Positions 7,211-16,015 of a stretch of DNA of 52,116 bases are shown here, piece by piece. Within the stretch, counting starts at the first letter, position 1. Each line of letters opens with the position of its first letter. The stretch is from a virus. The position numbers and the translations under genes were made by a program. Under the pieces are notes generated by a model. That model made no database searches, had not been told where the DNA came from, and was given only the letters and a program-made list of their open reading frames with translations. The stretch spans positions 1 to 52,116 of the IMG/VR virus record IMGVR_UViG_3300034101_004157. One strand, 5' to 3'.

Positions 7211-7686
7211 CCGTCAACAAAGTCATCCTCATCGGCAACCTCGGCCGCGACGCCGAGCTCCGCAACACCACCTCCGGCATGCAGATCGCCAGCCTTCGCC
7301 TCGCGACCACCGACCGCCGCAAGGACAGCGCCGGCCAGTGGACCGACCACACCGAGTGGCACAGCGTGGTCGCCTTCGACAAGCTCGCCACCCTGATGGA
7401 GCGCTTCGGCAAGAAGGGCAAGCCGCTCTATGTCGAGGGCCGCATCCAAACCCGCGAGTACACCGACAAGGACGGGCAGAAGCGCTGGTCGACCGAGATC
7501 ATCGCCGGCGAGATCCGCCTGCTCGGCGGCCGCGAAGACAGCGCCGGGGCCACGTCCGACCGCAGCGACCGCGACCGCTCCGAGGGGAACCGCAGCGCCG
7601 ACCGGCAGGCCGGCAAGCCGCCCGCCCGCGCCCCAGCGAAGGCGCCGGCCGATGACTACGGCGATGAGGACTCGATGCCCTTTTAG
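7207..7686 (+). CDS. ssb: Single-stranded DNA-binding protein
   Basis: This 159-residue protein has the bacterial SSB OB-fold over about residues 1-108, with the signature start VNKVILIGNLGRDAELR and WHSVVAF. A Ser/Asp/Arg-rich linker follows, then an acidic tail ending DEDSMPF, close to the canonical DDDIPF tip that binds host replication and recombination proteins. It coats ssDNA during phage replication and would work with RecT (19847) and the SF2 helicase. The length is normal for the family. Confidence 0.97.
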   Translation: MTVNKVILIGNLGRDAELRNTTSGMQIASLRLATTDRRKDSAGQWTDHTEWHSVVAFDKLATLMERFGKKGKPLYVEGRIQTREYTDKDGQKRWSTEIIAGEIRLLGGREDSAGATSDRSDRDRSEGNRSADRQAGKPPARAPAKAPADDYGDEDSMPF

Positions 7687-7715
7687 GCCACCGCCGCCCC
7701 AACGGGAGCCCGACC

Positions 7716-8216
7716 ATGCACAAGCGCTTTGTCTTCGACCACTACACCCTGACCGCGCTTGCCCTGCGCGGCAGGATGCCGGGCCGCTTCTTCGTCACGT
7801 CGTCAACTGAGCTGGCCGCGGTGTTTCAGGATGGCCAGCACAGCAAGATCACCGTCGACGGCCTCAGCGGCGAGGGGCTCTACCTTGATGGCGTGGACCT
7901 CTACGACGGCGACAAGTGCGTTGCGCGCGGCTCTTTCGGTATCGTCTACACCAAGCGCGCCGAGGGCGTGCACGAATGGATGACCATGCTCCCGCACATC
8001 GAAGACAACCCGACCGAGCGCGCACTGGTGATGGCCGAAGCCGTCATCGCCGCAATCCACGCCGCCCACCGCCGCACCGGCATCCGCATCCAAGTCGAGC
8101 GCGGCGTCGTCGCTGCCGCGGCCCGCCGCCTCATCGCCGAGGGCGCCAACCCCGCGCACGTCCGCGCCGATCTCGTGGCCGGCGCCCTGCGCTTCACCGC
8201 ACCGGAGCCCGCATGA
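7716..8216 (+). CDS. Hypothetical protein of the ssb operon
   Basis: The product has 166 residues. The N-terminal half is rich in beta-strands and the C-terminal half is helical (about 95-160, Ala/Arg-rich). I do not recognise a family. It starts behind GGGAGCCCGACC, a variant of the common start module, and its stop overlaps the next start (ATGA). Confidence 0.7.
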   Translation: MHKRFVFDHYTLTALALRGRMPGRFFVTSSTELAAVFQDGQHSKITVDGLSGEGLYLDGVDLYDGDKCVARGSFGIVYTKRAEGVHEWMTMLPHIEDNPTERALVMAEAVIAAIHAAHRRTGIRIQVERGVVAAAARRLIAEGANPAHVRADLVAGALRFTAPEPA

Positions 8217-8539
8217 GCACCGAAGATCTGAACCCGCAAGGCTACTGCCCCATCGAGACCTGCGGCACCCCCATCGTCATGCGCGACCGCAGCCCGTCCG
8301 GGGCGAGCGTGTGCGCACTGGGGCACTACTCGCCGACGCGCGACGTCCATGCTGAGCCCTTGGTGCGGCGGGCCCGCGCAGCCAAGATTGAGGCGGAGCG
8401 CCAAGCGTGGAGGGATGAGGGTGCGGCTGCCGAGCGGGCGGCCATCGCCGAGTTCCTGCTGCACCGCGGGCTGACCCGCGAGGCTGAGCTGGTCACCGAC
8501 AACGCTTACCGCAACATCCTCGACGGACATCCCGCATGA
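8213..8539 (+). CDS. Hypothetical protein with zinc-binding N-terminus
   Basis: The protein has 108 residues. Cysteines in CPIETCG and CALGHY (about 10-40) could bind one zinc ion. A charged helix rich in Ala, Glu and Arg follows (about 50-85). It is joined to both neighbours by ATGA overlaps. No function is clear. Confidence 0.65.
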   Translation: MSTEDLNPQGYCPIETCGTPIVMRDRSPSGASVCALGHYSPTRDVHAEPLVRRARAAKIEAERQAWRDEGAAAERAAIAEFLLHRGLTREAELVTDNAYRNILDGHPA

Positions 8540-8823
8540 CCATCCACCTCATCCGCGACCACGCCTATGACGCCCCCGACCCCATCAACCCGACCGCGGG
8601 CCTGCGCTGCCCGACCTGCGGCCGCACCCCGCGCCTGTCGGTGACCCCGCCCGAGACGCACCCGCCCATCGATGCGGAGGCGGAGCTGACGTGCTGCAGG
8701 CACTACGCCCACGCCGCGGGCGCCACCGCCGTCAGCGCCGCCGAGGACGCTGCGGGGCGGTGGCTGCGCCTGTTCCCGGTGGCCGATGCGGGCGGGGATG
8801 TTGATCCGGAGCCTGCCCCCTGA
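8536..8823 (+). CDS. Small cysteine-rich protein
   Basis: The product has 95 residues with CPTCG (25-29) and a later CC-H segment, so it could be a zinc ribbon. It closes the ssb operon and starts at an ATGA overlap. The next promoter begins 26 bases after its stop. Confidence 0.6.
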   Translation: MTIHLIRDHAYDAPDPINPTAGLRCPTCGRTPRLSVTPPETHPPIDAEAELTCCRHYAHAAGATAVSAAEDAAGRWLRLFPVADAGGDVDPEPAP

Positions 8824-8849
8824 TCGTCTGAATAACTATCGCGCGCCTA

Positions 8850-8878
8850 TTGACTACCAGAGGCCAGGGCAATAGGCT
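8850..8878 (+). promoter_or_regulatory. Promoter of the SNF2 helicase/methyltransferase operon
   Basis: TTGACT (8850-8855), 17 bases, TAGGCT (8873-8878), in a CCTATTGACT context. It lies 40 bases before the SNF2-like start at 8918. Confidence 0.65.
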
Positions 8879-8917
8879 CCGAGTGCGGCGCCGGTCCACG
8901 GGCCGCCACGGAGGACC

Positions 8918-10312
8918 ATGAACGACACCGACCTCTACCGCGCCTTTCTGGAGGCCAAGCGCACCGAAGCCCACCCCGCGGGCTTTGCGTGGGCGCCGCC
9001 CGAGGACTGCGCGCTCTTCCCTTTCCAGCGCGAGATCGTGCGCTGGGCCGTCCACCAAGGCCGCGCGGCGATCTTCGCCGACACCGGCCTCGGCAAGACC
9101 GGAATGCAACTTCACTGGGCCGCCGCAGTGCGCGCCCATACCGGCCGCCCGGTGCTGATCTTGACGCCGCTTGCGGTCGCCGCGCAGACGGTCCGCGAGG
9201 CGGCCAAGTTCGGCATCGCCGACGTCGCCCAGGTCAGGGACGCAACCGAAGTGCGCCCCGGCCTGATCGCGGTCTGCAACTACGACCGCCTCGACAAGCT
9301 GGACGCCGACGTCTTTGCCGGCGTTGTCCTTGACGAGTCGTCGATCTTGAAGAACTACACCGGGGCCATCAAGCGGGCCTTGATCCGGTCCTTCGCCGCG
9401 ACTGCCTACAAGCTGGCCTGCACAGCGACCCCGGCCCCAAACGACCACACCGAGCTCGGCAACCATTCCGAGTTCCTCGGCGTGATGGACTCACACCGGA
9501 TGCTGGCCCGCTGGTTCATCAGCGATCAGTCCGAGGCCGGCAAGTACAAGCTCAAAGGCCACGCCGTCCGGCCCTTCTGGGATTGGGTGACGTCCTGGGG
9601 CCGATGCATCGGCCGGCCGTCGGACATGGGGCCGTTCGAGGACTCCGGGTACGCGCTGCCCGACCTCAACCTCCACCGCCACACGGTCAAGGTCGACACG
9701 ACCACCGGCCGCGCCGACGGGATGCTCTTCCGGCAGGCTGACTTGTCCGCGACCGGACTGCACCGCGAGAAGCGCCAGACCACCGAGGACCGCGCCGCTG
9801 CCCTCGCCGCGTTGGTACGCGCTGAGCCTGACGAACCGTGGATCCTTTGGTGCGAGACCAACTACGAGGCCGACGCGCTGCGCGCTGTTCTGCCCGAAGC
9901 CGTCGACGTCCGGGGCAACGACACCCCGGAGGCCAAGGCCGACCGCTTGCTCGGCTTCACCGACCGCGGCGGCGTGCTGATCACCAAACCCGGCATCGCA
10001 GGCATGGGGCTCAACTGGCAACACTGCGCACGTGTGGGCTTCATCGGCCTGTCCTACAGCTATGAGCAGTTCTACCAAGCCGTCCGCCGTTGCTGGCGTT
10101 TCGGGCAGGCCCGCCCGGTCGACGTCCACGTCATGGCCGCCGAGACGGAGACGCCGATCTGGGCTGTCATCGAGCGCAAGGCCGACGACCACGAAGCGAT
10201 GAAAGTCGAGATGTTCGCGGCATCCCGCCGCGCCGTGGCCCGGTCCTACGACCGCGACCCGTACCACCCAACCCATCAGGCCCGCGTCCCCGCGTGGCTT
10301 GTCACCCGCTGA
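8918..10312 (+). CDS. SNF2-like DNA helicase/translocase
   Basis: The protein has 464 residues. Motif I is DTGLGKT (about 55-61), motif II is DESS in VVLDESSILKN instead of DEAH, motif III is TATPAPND, and motif VI is QAVRRCWRFGQ. This is the compact SNF2 form found in phages, often paired with a DNA methyltransferase, and that is the case here: the next gene starts 17 bases downstream. It is a dsDNA translocase rather than a strand-separating helicase. A role in DNA modification or anti-restriction is inferred from the pairing. Confidence 0.88.
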   Translation: MNDTDLYRAFLEAKRTEAHPAGFAWAPPEDCALFPFQREIVRWAVHQGRAAIFADTGLGKTGMQLHWAAAVRAHTGRPVLILTPLAVAAQTVREAAKFGIADVAQVRDATEVRPGLIAVCNYDRLDKLDADVFAGVVLDESSILKNYTGAIKRALIRSFAATAYKLACTATPAPNDHTELGNHSEFLGVMDSHRMLARWFISDQSEAGKYKLKGHAVRPFWDWVTSWGRCIGRPSDMGPFEDSGYALPDLNLHRHTVKVDTTTGRADGMLFRQADLSATGLHREKRQTTEDRAAALAALVRAEPDEPWILWCETNYEADALRAVLPEAVDVRGNDTPEAKADRLLGFTDRGGVLITKPGIAGMGLNWQHCARVGFIGLSYSYEQFYQAVRRCWRFGQARPVDVHVMAAETETPIWAVIERKADDHEAMKVEMFAASRRAVARSYDRDPYHPTHQARVPAWLVTR

Positions 10313-10328
10313 CCCAACGGAGCCGACC

Positions 10329-11267
10329 ATGACCACCGAACCCACCGACCGCACCAACCCCGCGCCCATCGCCTGCCTCGGGTCTGCCCACGGCGAAGAC
10401 TTCACCCTCTACAACGGCGATTGCGTCGAAGTCCTGCGCCAGCTTCCCGCGCACAGCGTCGACCTCGCGCTGTTCTCGCCGCCCTTCGCCAACGTCTACA
10501 CCTACAGCGACAGCGCCCGCGACTTGGGCAACGTCGACAGCGAAGACCACTTCATCGAGGGCTATCGCTTCGTCGCCCGCGAGCTCTACCGCCTGACCCG
10601 CCCCGGCCGGATCTGCGCGGTGCACTGCAAGCAGATCATCCGCTACAAGGGCAGCCACGGCCGCGCCGGTTGGCACGACTTCCGGGGCGACCTGATCCGG
10701 GTGCACGAAGAGGAAGGCTGGCAGTACGCCTGTGAGTACGTGCTCTGGACCGATCCCGTCGTTGAGCAGCGCAAGACCAACAACATGCGCCTGCTCTACA
10801 GCCAACTCCGCAAGGACAGCAGCTTCAGCGGCGCCGGGATGCCTGAGTACGTGCTGATCTTCCGCAAGTGGGCCGCCGAGGGCGAAGAGGACTTCGTCAA
10901 GCCGGTGCCGCACACGTCCGAGACCTTCCCGCTGGATCAGTGGCAGAAGTGGGCTAGCCCGGTCTGGATGGACGTCCAGCACACCAACACCCTGAACGTC
11001 GCCGCCGCCCGCGAGGACGCCGACGAAAAGCACATGTGCTCGCTGTCTCTGGACGTGATCCACCGCCTCTGCGTGCTCTACAGCAACCCAGGGGAAGTCT
11101 GCCTGTCCCCCTTCGCGGGCGTCGGTTCCGAGGGCGTGGGCTGCCTGCGCAATGACCGGCGCTTCGTGGGCATCGAGCTCAAAGAGTCCTACTTCAACCG
11201 CGCCGCCGAGAACCTGCGCGCACAGGAGGGCACCAAGCGCCAGCCGTCGCTCTTCACCCCGCGATAG
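10329..11267 (+). CDS. DNA methyltransferase, amino group, beta-type motif order
   Basis: The protein has 312 residues. SPPF (about 50-53) is catalytic motif IV and SPFAGVGSEG near the C-terminus is AdoMet-binding motif I. This order is typical of beta-class N6-adenine or N4-cytosine enzymes. A serine-first SPPF is more often seen in N4-cytosine enzymes, but the target base cannot be read from this. It starts behind CGGAGCCGACC. No nuclease is nearby, so it is an orphan enzyme, probably protecting phage DNA, perhaps together with the SNF2 protein. Confidence 0.88.
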   Translation: MTTEPTDRTNPAPIACLGSAHGEDFTLYNGDCVEVLRQLPAHSVDLALFSPPFANVYTYSDSARDLGNVDSEDHFIEGYRFVARELYRLTRPGRICAVHCKQIIRYKGSHGRAGWHDFRGDLIRVHEEEGWQYACEYVLWTDPVVEQRKTNNMRLLYSQLRKDSSFSGAGMPEYVLIFRKWAAEGEEDFVKPVPHTSETFPLDQWQKWASPVWMDVQHTNTLNVAAAREDADEKHMCSLSLDVIHRLCVLYSNPGEVCLSPFAGVGSEGVGCLRNDRRFVGIELKESYFNRAAENLRAQEGTKRQPSLFTPR

Positions 11268-11289
11268 CCCACCACGCCCATCCACCTCG

Positions 11290-11319
11290 AGCCCCGACGC
11301 CCCACCCGGCGCCGGGGCT
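11290..11319 (+). terminator. Hairpin after the methyltransferase gene
   Basis: AGCCCCGACGCC (11290-11301) pairs with the inverse stretch 11307-11319 ending GGGGCT, with one mismatch and a short loop. It is 23 bases past the methyltransferase stop, so it is probably the terminator of that operon. No T-run is present. Confidence 0.55.
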
Positions 11320-11444
11320 TCGTGCTGCCCGGCCCCAACGCAAGCGGCCGCCCGGACTACCCGAGCGGCCACCGCGCCCGGCCGAGGCCCCTCCCGGCCC
11401 GTGCGCCTGCCTGCGTACCACGCCGCGGGCTGCGCGCAAGCGAA

Positions 11445-11474
11445 GACGCCGCTCGGTGTGATCCGAGCGGCGTC
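11445..11474. terminator. Perfect 12-bp hairpin in the convergent junction
   Basis: GACGCCGCTCGG (11445-11456) and CCGAGCGGCGTC (11463-11474) pair perfectly around TGTGAT. It lies between two converging operons and could stop transcription from both sides. The whole gap 11268-11615 is non-coding and holds at least three such structures. Confidence 0.6.
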
Positions 11475-11475
11475 A

Positions 11476-11512
11476 GGGTGCAGGACCGAAGTCCCGTACG
11501 GCGGTTGCACCC
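11476..11512 (-). other. UUCG-tetraloop stem-loop on the minus-strand transcript
   Basis: Read on the minus strand, GGAC-UUCG-GUCC (11483-11494) is the classic very stable tetraloop hairpin. GGGTGCA/TGCACCC (11506-11512 with 11476-11482) forms an outer stem. It lies about 100 bases past the reductase stop and next to the perfect hairpin. It may be part of the RNA 3' end or a small structured RNA. Confidence 0.45.
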
Positions 11513-11615
11513 CAACCATACCCCACCACCGCCCCACGCGCAAGCAAGGGCCGCCGAGGTCACCCCCGACGGCCCCGTGACGCCTCCCACGCTTGGCGGG
11601 TGCGCTGGCGGCAGT

Positions 11616-13712
11616 CTACACGATGCTGCACGCCCCGGACGTGCAGGCGAAGGTCTGCGCGGCCTCACTGACGCCGTTCTCGTACAGGGCCAGCGCCGAC
11701 CAATCGACATCCGGCAGGGCAGCGACGCGCGCGGCGTACTCGCCATCCTCCAGGGTGGTCAGCGGCATGCCGTAGTACACCGCACCATCGTCCGGCAGGA
11801 ACGACACCCCGCCCAAGCGCCCGGCAGACCCGCGCTCCCACACCCGCTCCCGCACGCCGTCCCATTCGTGCGCCCGGACGCTGACGGTCACGGACTGGTT
11901 GTGGCCCTTCTCAGCCAACCACCCCGTATTGATCACGTCCAGCCGGTCAAGCAACCCAAGCGCGGTCTCCCCGGCGCGCACCAACGCGGACGCGCCGACC
12001 TCCATCGGCAGCTCGAAGAGCCACCCGCCGACGGCCTCGGGCGACTTAGTGCCCGCCGCCAGGGCCAGCGCGTCGCTCTCCCACTCCGGGATGCAAGGCA
12101 CGCCCGCCGCCCGCAGGACCGCGCAGATCGGCGACTTCGCGCTGACGGTGATGCGCCGCAGGTAGCGCCGGGCGTGGTGCGCGTGGATGCCGCTGGAACA
12201 CCCGAGGAACACGCTGCTGTTGCCGTCCGGCTTGCCGCAGGTCACCCCGGCCGCGACGTTGATCCCCAGCACGCCGGCCCACCACGCATTCGCGTCGACC
12301 GCGAGCCGGTTCAGGTCTTGCAGCTTCGCCACCGACGAGACCACCTGCGGGCAGTCCGCCTGCCCGGACAGACCCACCCCAAGCAGCGCGTCCCGCCGGG
12401 TCACCTCGCCCCAGCCCGCGCGCAGGCCCCGGAAGCGCGTGCACGAAGCCTGCAGCGTGCCGATGAACGCGGCCAAGGCCACCTTTCGCCGCGCGCTGTC
12501 AAGGTCATCCCAAGGCCGCAGGATGACGTTGCTGAGATTGCAGAACTGGCCTCCGCCGCTGCCGTCATCGGGCGCCGCGGCATCCTGCCACGCCAGACCA
12601 ATCTCCACACACGGGTTCGCGCGCAACTCAACGCCCCGGTACGCCATGCGCGCCGGCGAGAAGATGCCGCGCTCGCCTGCCTTCGACGTCTGGAGCACCT
12701 GCCACTCATAGTCGAAGCTCTCCCGGGTCAACCCATCGGGCCACACCCAAGAGTCGTTCGCCTGCCCGCGCTCGGCGGGGATGGCCACCCCCAGACCCAT
12801 CGCCGCCGGGTAGTGCTTCGCCCAGCGCATGGCGTTGTCGCCCCGCGAATCGTCCACGTCGCTGAAGCTGATCATCGCCGACCGCCGGACCCCGCCGACC
12901 TGCACGGCCCGCGCACCCAGACACAGCAGGTCATGGCCCTCGACAGGCCGCAGGCGCCGGCCCTCGCGCCCCGCACGCTGGATCGCCGTGCGCAGGCCGT
13001 CAAGGTAGCGCAGAAGCGGCTCCGGGCCGGATGCCTCGCCCCCCTTGGTCTTGAGCACAGAGCCGGCGCGCCGAACCCCGGAAGCGTCAAAGACAACGTC
13101 ATCGCCGACATACCACGCCGTCACGCCGACGCGCACGGCATCCATCCACCCCTCAGTGCTGTCCTCGACGACGTGCACAGACGGCGGCAAGCCGTTGGGG
13201 GCCTTCGGGATCGGCAGCTTGTCAATGAACCGCCGCTCGACGCTGAACCCGAAGCCGGTCCCGTGCATCAGCACATACAGGCACTCATGGAACACCGCGA
13301 GCGAGTCCGCCGGGGCGAAAGCGCAGTTGTAGAGCGCGATGTCGTTGTGGTCGAGCACGTCACCCGCCGCCCACAACCCGCGCATCGACGGCATCACCTC
13401 CCGCGCAAACACCGCCCGGACCGCCCGGCGCAGTTCGTCGGCCGCGCCCGCGTCCCCGGTCTGCGCCCGCAGGCGGTGGAGCATGTAGGCGCCCCAGCGG
13501 GTCACAGTCTGCCGCCACGTCTCGCGCTGCCCATCCGGCCGGATCTTCGCGTAGGTCCGCAGCCGCACGATCTCCGACGCCAGCCGCGCACCCGGCGACA
13601 GACCCACCAGCGCGTCGTCGTCGTTCAGGTCCGCGAGCCACCCCGCGACAACATCCTCAGCCGCGCCCTTATCATCGGCCCACACGGCACCGGTCACACC
13701 CTCCACACCCAT
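11616..13712 (-). CDS. nrdJ: Class II (adenosylcobalamin-dependent) ribonucleotide reductase
   Basis: The protein has 698 residues, close to monomeric ribonucleoside-triphosphate reductases of the Lactobacillus leichmannii type. Visible active-site parts are YNCAF (Cys about 130), NPCVE (Cys 368 as the thiyl residue, Glu 370) and FCNLS (Cys 391, pairing with Cys 130). The tail CTSGACSIV carries the C-x4-C that shuttles electrons. It makes deoxynucleotides without oxygen, using B12 from the host. The start at 13712 has GGGAGGTGTGTG upstream, better than the in-frame extension to 13772. It is the last gene of the MazG-clamp-methylase operon. Confidence 0.92.
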   Translation of the reverse strand: MGVEGVTGAVWADDKGAAEDVVAGWLADLNDDDALVGLSPGARLASEIVRLRTYAKIRPDGQRETWRQTVTRWGAYMLHRLRAQTGDAGAADELRRAVRAVFAREVMPSMRGLWAAGDVLDHNDIALYNCAFAPADSLAVFHECLYVLMHGTGFGFSVERRFIDKLPIPKAPNGLPPSVHVVEDSTEGWMDAVRVGVTAWYVGDDVVFDASGVRRAGSVLKTKGGEASGPEPLLRYLDGLRTAIQRAGREGRRLRPVEGHDLLCLGARAVQVGGVRRSAMISFSDVDDSRGDNAMRWAKHYPAAMGLGVAIPAERGQANDSWVWPDGLTRESFDYEWQVLQTSKAGERGIFSPARMAYRGVELRANPCVEIGLAWQDAAAPDDGSGGGQFCNLSNVILRPWDDLDSARRKVALAAFIGTLQASCTRFRGLRAGWGEVTRRDALLGVGLSGQADCPQVVSSVAKLQDLNRLAVDANAWWAGVLGINVAAGVTCGKPDGNSSVFLGCSSGIHAHHARRYLRRITVSAKSPICAVLRAAGVPCIPEWESDALALAAGTKSPEAVGGWLFELPMEVGASALVRAGETALGLLDRLDVINTGWLAEKGHNQSVTVSVRAHEWDGVRERVWERGSAGRLGGVSFLPDDGAVYYGMPLTTLEDGEYAARVAALPDVDWSALALYENGVSEAAQTFACTSGACSIV

Positions 13713-13775
13713 CACACACCTCCCAAAATCAAGAACAGACCCCCAGCGTACCACACGCCGGGGGGCGGTCAACGG

Positions 13776-14876
13776 TCAAGACAGACCCCGGACACCCTCA
13801 ATCGCCGTCATCAACGCCCGCCCCACCACCTCAGCAAGCCGCGGCGGCACGGCGTTCCCGACCTGCCGATACTGCGCGCCGACCCCGCCCTGCCACGGGT
13901 GCCCGGCGGGGAAGTCCTGCAGGCGCGCACACTCGGCGACCGTCAAGCGGCGGCGGCCGGTCGCCACCGCAGCGTCAACCCACGGCACCCCGCACGAGCC
14001 CGGATTGCAGCCGATGGCGTTGGCCGGGCTGTCCAGCGACACCTCCTCCCAGGCCAGCGCACCGTGCCGACCGCGGGGGTAGAAGGCCGACCCGACCCAC
14101 GGATGCCCCGCCAGCGTGCCGGTGTACTCCGCCCCGATGGTGGGACAGGGCCCATCGGACAGGCGGCGCACCCGCCGGTCTGCGACCCCCTCGGCGCCCT
14201 CGGGGTGGGTCGCAAAGCAGAACGCCTCGACACCCAACGCCTCCCGCATCGACACCCAACCCCGCGCCCGGCCGGGCCCATGCGTCGGCACAGGCGCGGT
14301 CAGCGGCGCGGGGCCCGCCCAGAGGATGACGCGGTATCGACGCTGCGGCACGCCGAAGTCTGCCGCATTGAGCAGCCACCACCCCGCAAAGGCAAAGCGG
14401 CGGCGCAGGTCCGGCAGGATGACCCTCTCGAAGTAGCACCCCGGGCAGTCCTCCGCCGGGGCCGTGCCGAAGAGCCCGCGCTGCCCACCCGCCGCGGTGC
14501 ACCCGCTGCGGTGAAGGAGCAGCCCACGCACGTTCTCGCCGAGGAACCACGCCGGCTTGAACCGGTCGACCGCTGCCATCGTCCAGGGCCAGCCATTGCG
14601 CTCATCGCGGGCCCCGAGGCGCTCGCCGATGATGGACCACGCTTGGCACGGGAACGACGACCAGAGCACGTCCACCGACTCGCCAGCGACCGCAGCGATG
14701 GCATCGAGCGCCCGCACGTCGCCCTCAACGACCGGACCCAAGCCCGCCGCGCGCAGGGTAGCGCAGGCGTGCCGGTCCCACTCGCAGAGGGCAGCGTGCT
14801 CAAGGCCCGCGGCGCCGAGGCCGAGGGCAGCACCCCCGGCACCGGCGAAGAGCTCCAGACAGCGCGGGGCGGTCAT
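13776..14876 (-). CDS. DNA (cytosine-5-)-methyltransferase
   Basis: The protein has 366 residues with the full set of C5-methylase motifs: motif I LELFAGAGGAALGLG (7-21), motif IV SSFPCQ with the catalytic Cys 77, motif VI GENV (113-116), motif VIII QRRYR, and motif X QVGNAVPP near the end. It has an unusually short target-recognition region, with a CPGC pair at the border. No restriction enzyme is nearby, so it probably shields phage DNA. The start lies just 2 bases after the clamp stop, so the two are coupled. Confidence 0.95.
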   Translation of the reverse strand: MTAPRCLELFAGAGGAALGLGAAGLEHAALCEWDRHACATLRAAGLGPVVEGDVRALDAIAAVAGESVDVLWSSFPCQAWSIIGERLGARDERNGWPWTMAAVDRFKPAWFLGENVRGLLLHRSGCTAAGGQRGLFGTAPAEDCPGCYFERVILPDLRRRFAFAGWWLLNAADFGVPQRRYRVILWAGPAPLTAPVPTHGPGRARGWVSMREALGVEAFCFATHPEGAEGVADRRVRRLSDGPCPTIGAEYTGTLAGHPWVGSAFYPRGRHGALAWEEVSLDSPANAIGCNPGSCGVPWVDAAVATGRRRLTVAECARLQDFPAGHPWQGGVGAQYRQVGNAVPPRLAEVVGRALMTAIEGVRGLS

Positions 14877-14878
14877 GG

Positions 14879-16015
14879 TCAGTCGAGCCGCATCGGCATG
14901 ACGACACCGCAGAAGTCCGCCCGGCCGTCGACCGTGATCACCACCGGATCAAGCGCCTCACCCATCCGCAGTGTCACCTCCGCCGACCCCGCCGCGCGCA
15001 GCAGGTCCAGCACATACCCGGCGTTGAAGCCGGTCGACAGCGGCGCGCCGGTCAGGTCCGCCGACACCTCTTCGCGCACCTCGCCGGCCTTGACGTCCGT
15101 GGCTTGCATCAAGATCCGGCCCTCCTCGAAGGCGCACCGCACCGAGTGGTTCCGGTCGTTCGCCATCAGTTGCGCCCGCTTCAGCGCCGCCGCCCACGCG
15201 GGCGCGCTGACCTTGACCTCGCGCTTGTGTGCCGGGGGCAGGACGTGCCGGTAGTCCGGGAACTCGCCCTCCAGCGTCCGGCCGTAGACCGTCCAGCCGT
15301 CGACCTCGGCCGCGACCGCCCGCTCCATCCACGTCAGGACCACCGGCCCCGACGCCGCGCCAGCGCGCTCCCGCACCAGTGCGCACCAGGGCGGGGCCAT
15401 CAACTGCGCCCGCGGCAGCTTCGGCAGGGTGCCGCTGTCCAGGCCGGCATCGGACCACGTCAAGCGGCTGCCGTCGGTCGACACGAGCCGCAGCACGTCA
15501 GGCTGGCCCGCCGCTTTCGACTCCTGCGCCTCGACGTGCACGCCGTTCAGGCCGTACCGGTTCGCGTCCGCCGAGACCGACGCTGCGACCTCGCCGAGCG
15601 CCCGCGTCAGTGCGGGGCCCTGGACCGACGCCGACGACCCCACACCACGCTCGGGCGCCGGCGGGTAGTCCGCAGGGTCCAGCGCCGACAGGCTGTACTC
15701 CGACTTGCCGCAGCGCAAGATCACGCGCTTGCGCTTGACGTCGTTGGTGAGCCGCACGCTGTCCCCATCGAGCCCGCCGAGGACCGCGACCAAGCGCGCC
15801 GCGTCAAGGCAGACGCCCCCGGGCAGGTCGCCATCACAGGGGGCTGCCGCCGACTCCACACGGATCACGCCGTCGCCCGCGGTGGCGCGCAGGCCGTCCG
15901 GGCCCACGGTGATCAGCACCGCGGCGTGCATGGGATTGTCCGCCCGCCGCGCCGCAGCCTTCGCCGCGCCACCGACCACGGCCTTCAACACCGCCAAGTC
16001 AATCGTCAGGACCAT
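14879..16015 (-). CDS. dnaN: DNA polymerase III beta subunit (sliding clamp)
   Basis: The 378-residue length and three-domain pattern fit a bacterial beta clamp, and the end GVVMPMRLD matches the conserved clamp C-terminus. It would encircle DNA and hold the host Pol III, since no phage polymerase is seen. A clamp in a phage without its own polymerase is uncommon. The start at 16015 has GGAGGTGTTTG upstream and overlaps the stop of the MazG-like gene (TGATG), so the two are coupled. Confidence 0.93.
   Translation of the reverse strand: MVLTIDLAVLKAVVGGAAKAAARRADNPMHAAVLITVGPDGLRATAGDGVIRVESAAAPCDGDLPGGVCLDAARLVAVLGGLDGDSVRLTNDVKRKRVILRCGKSEYSLSALDPADYPPAPERGVGSSASVQGPALTRALGEVAASVSADANRYGLNGVHVEAQESKAAGQPDVLRLVSTDGSRLTWSDAGLDSGTLPKLPRAQLMAPPWCALVRERAGAASGPVVLTWMERAVAAEVDGWTVYGRTLEGEFPDYRHVLPPAHKREVKVSAPAWAAALKRAQLMANDRNHSVRCAFEEGRILMQATDVKAGEVREEVSADLTGAPLSTGFNAGYVLDLLRAAGSAEVTLRMGEALDPVVITVDGRADFCGVVMPMRLD

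Noticed and set aside
13713-13776. Possible cobalamin riboswitch before the B12-dependent reductase
   Set aside because: Only about 60 bases separate it from the upstream gene, too short for the B12-box structure, and the gene is cotranscribed from 16631.
11322-15254. Plus-strand frame of 1310 codons across reductase, methylase and clamp
   Set aside because: The composition is Arg/Pro/His-heavy with no domain, and the minus strand carries three proteins with full catalytic motifs.
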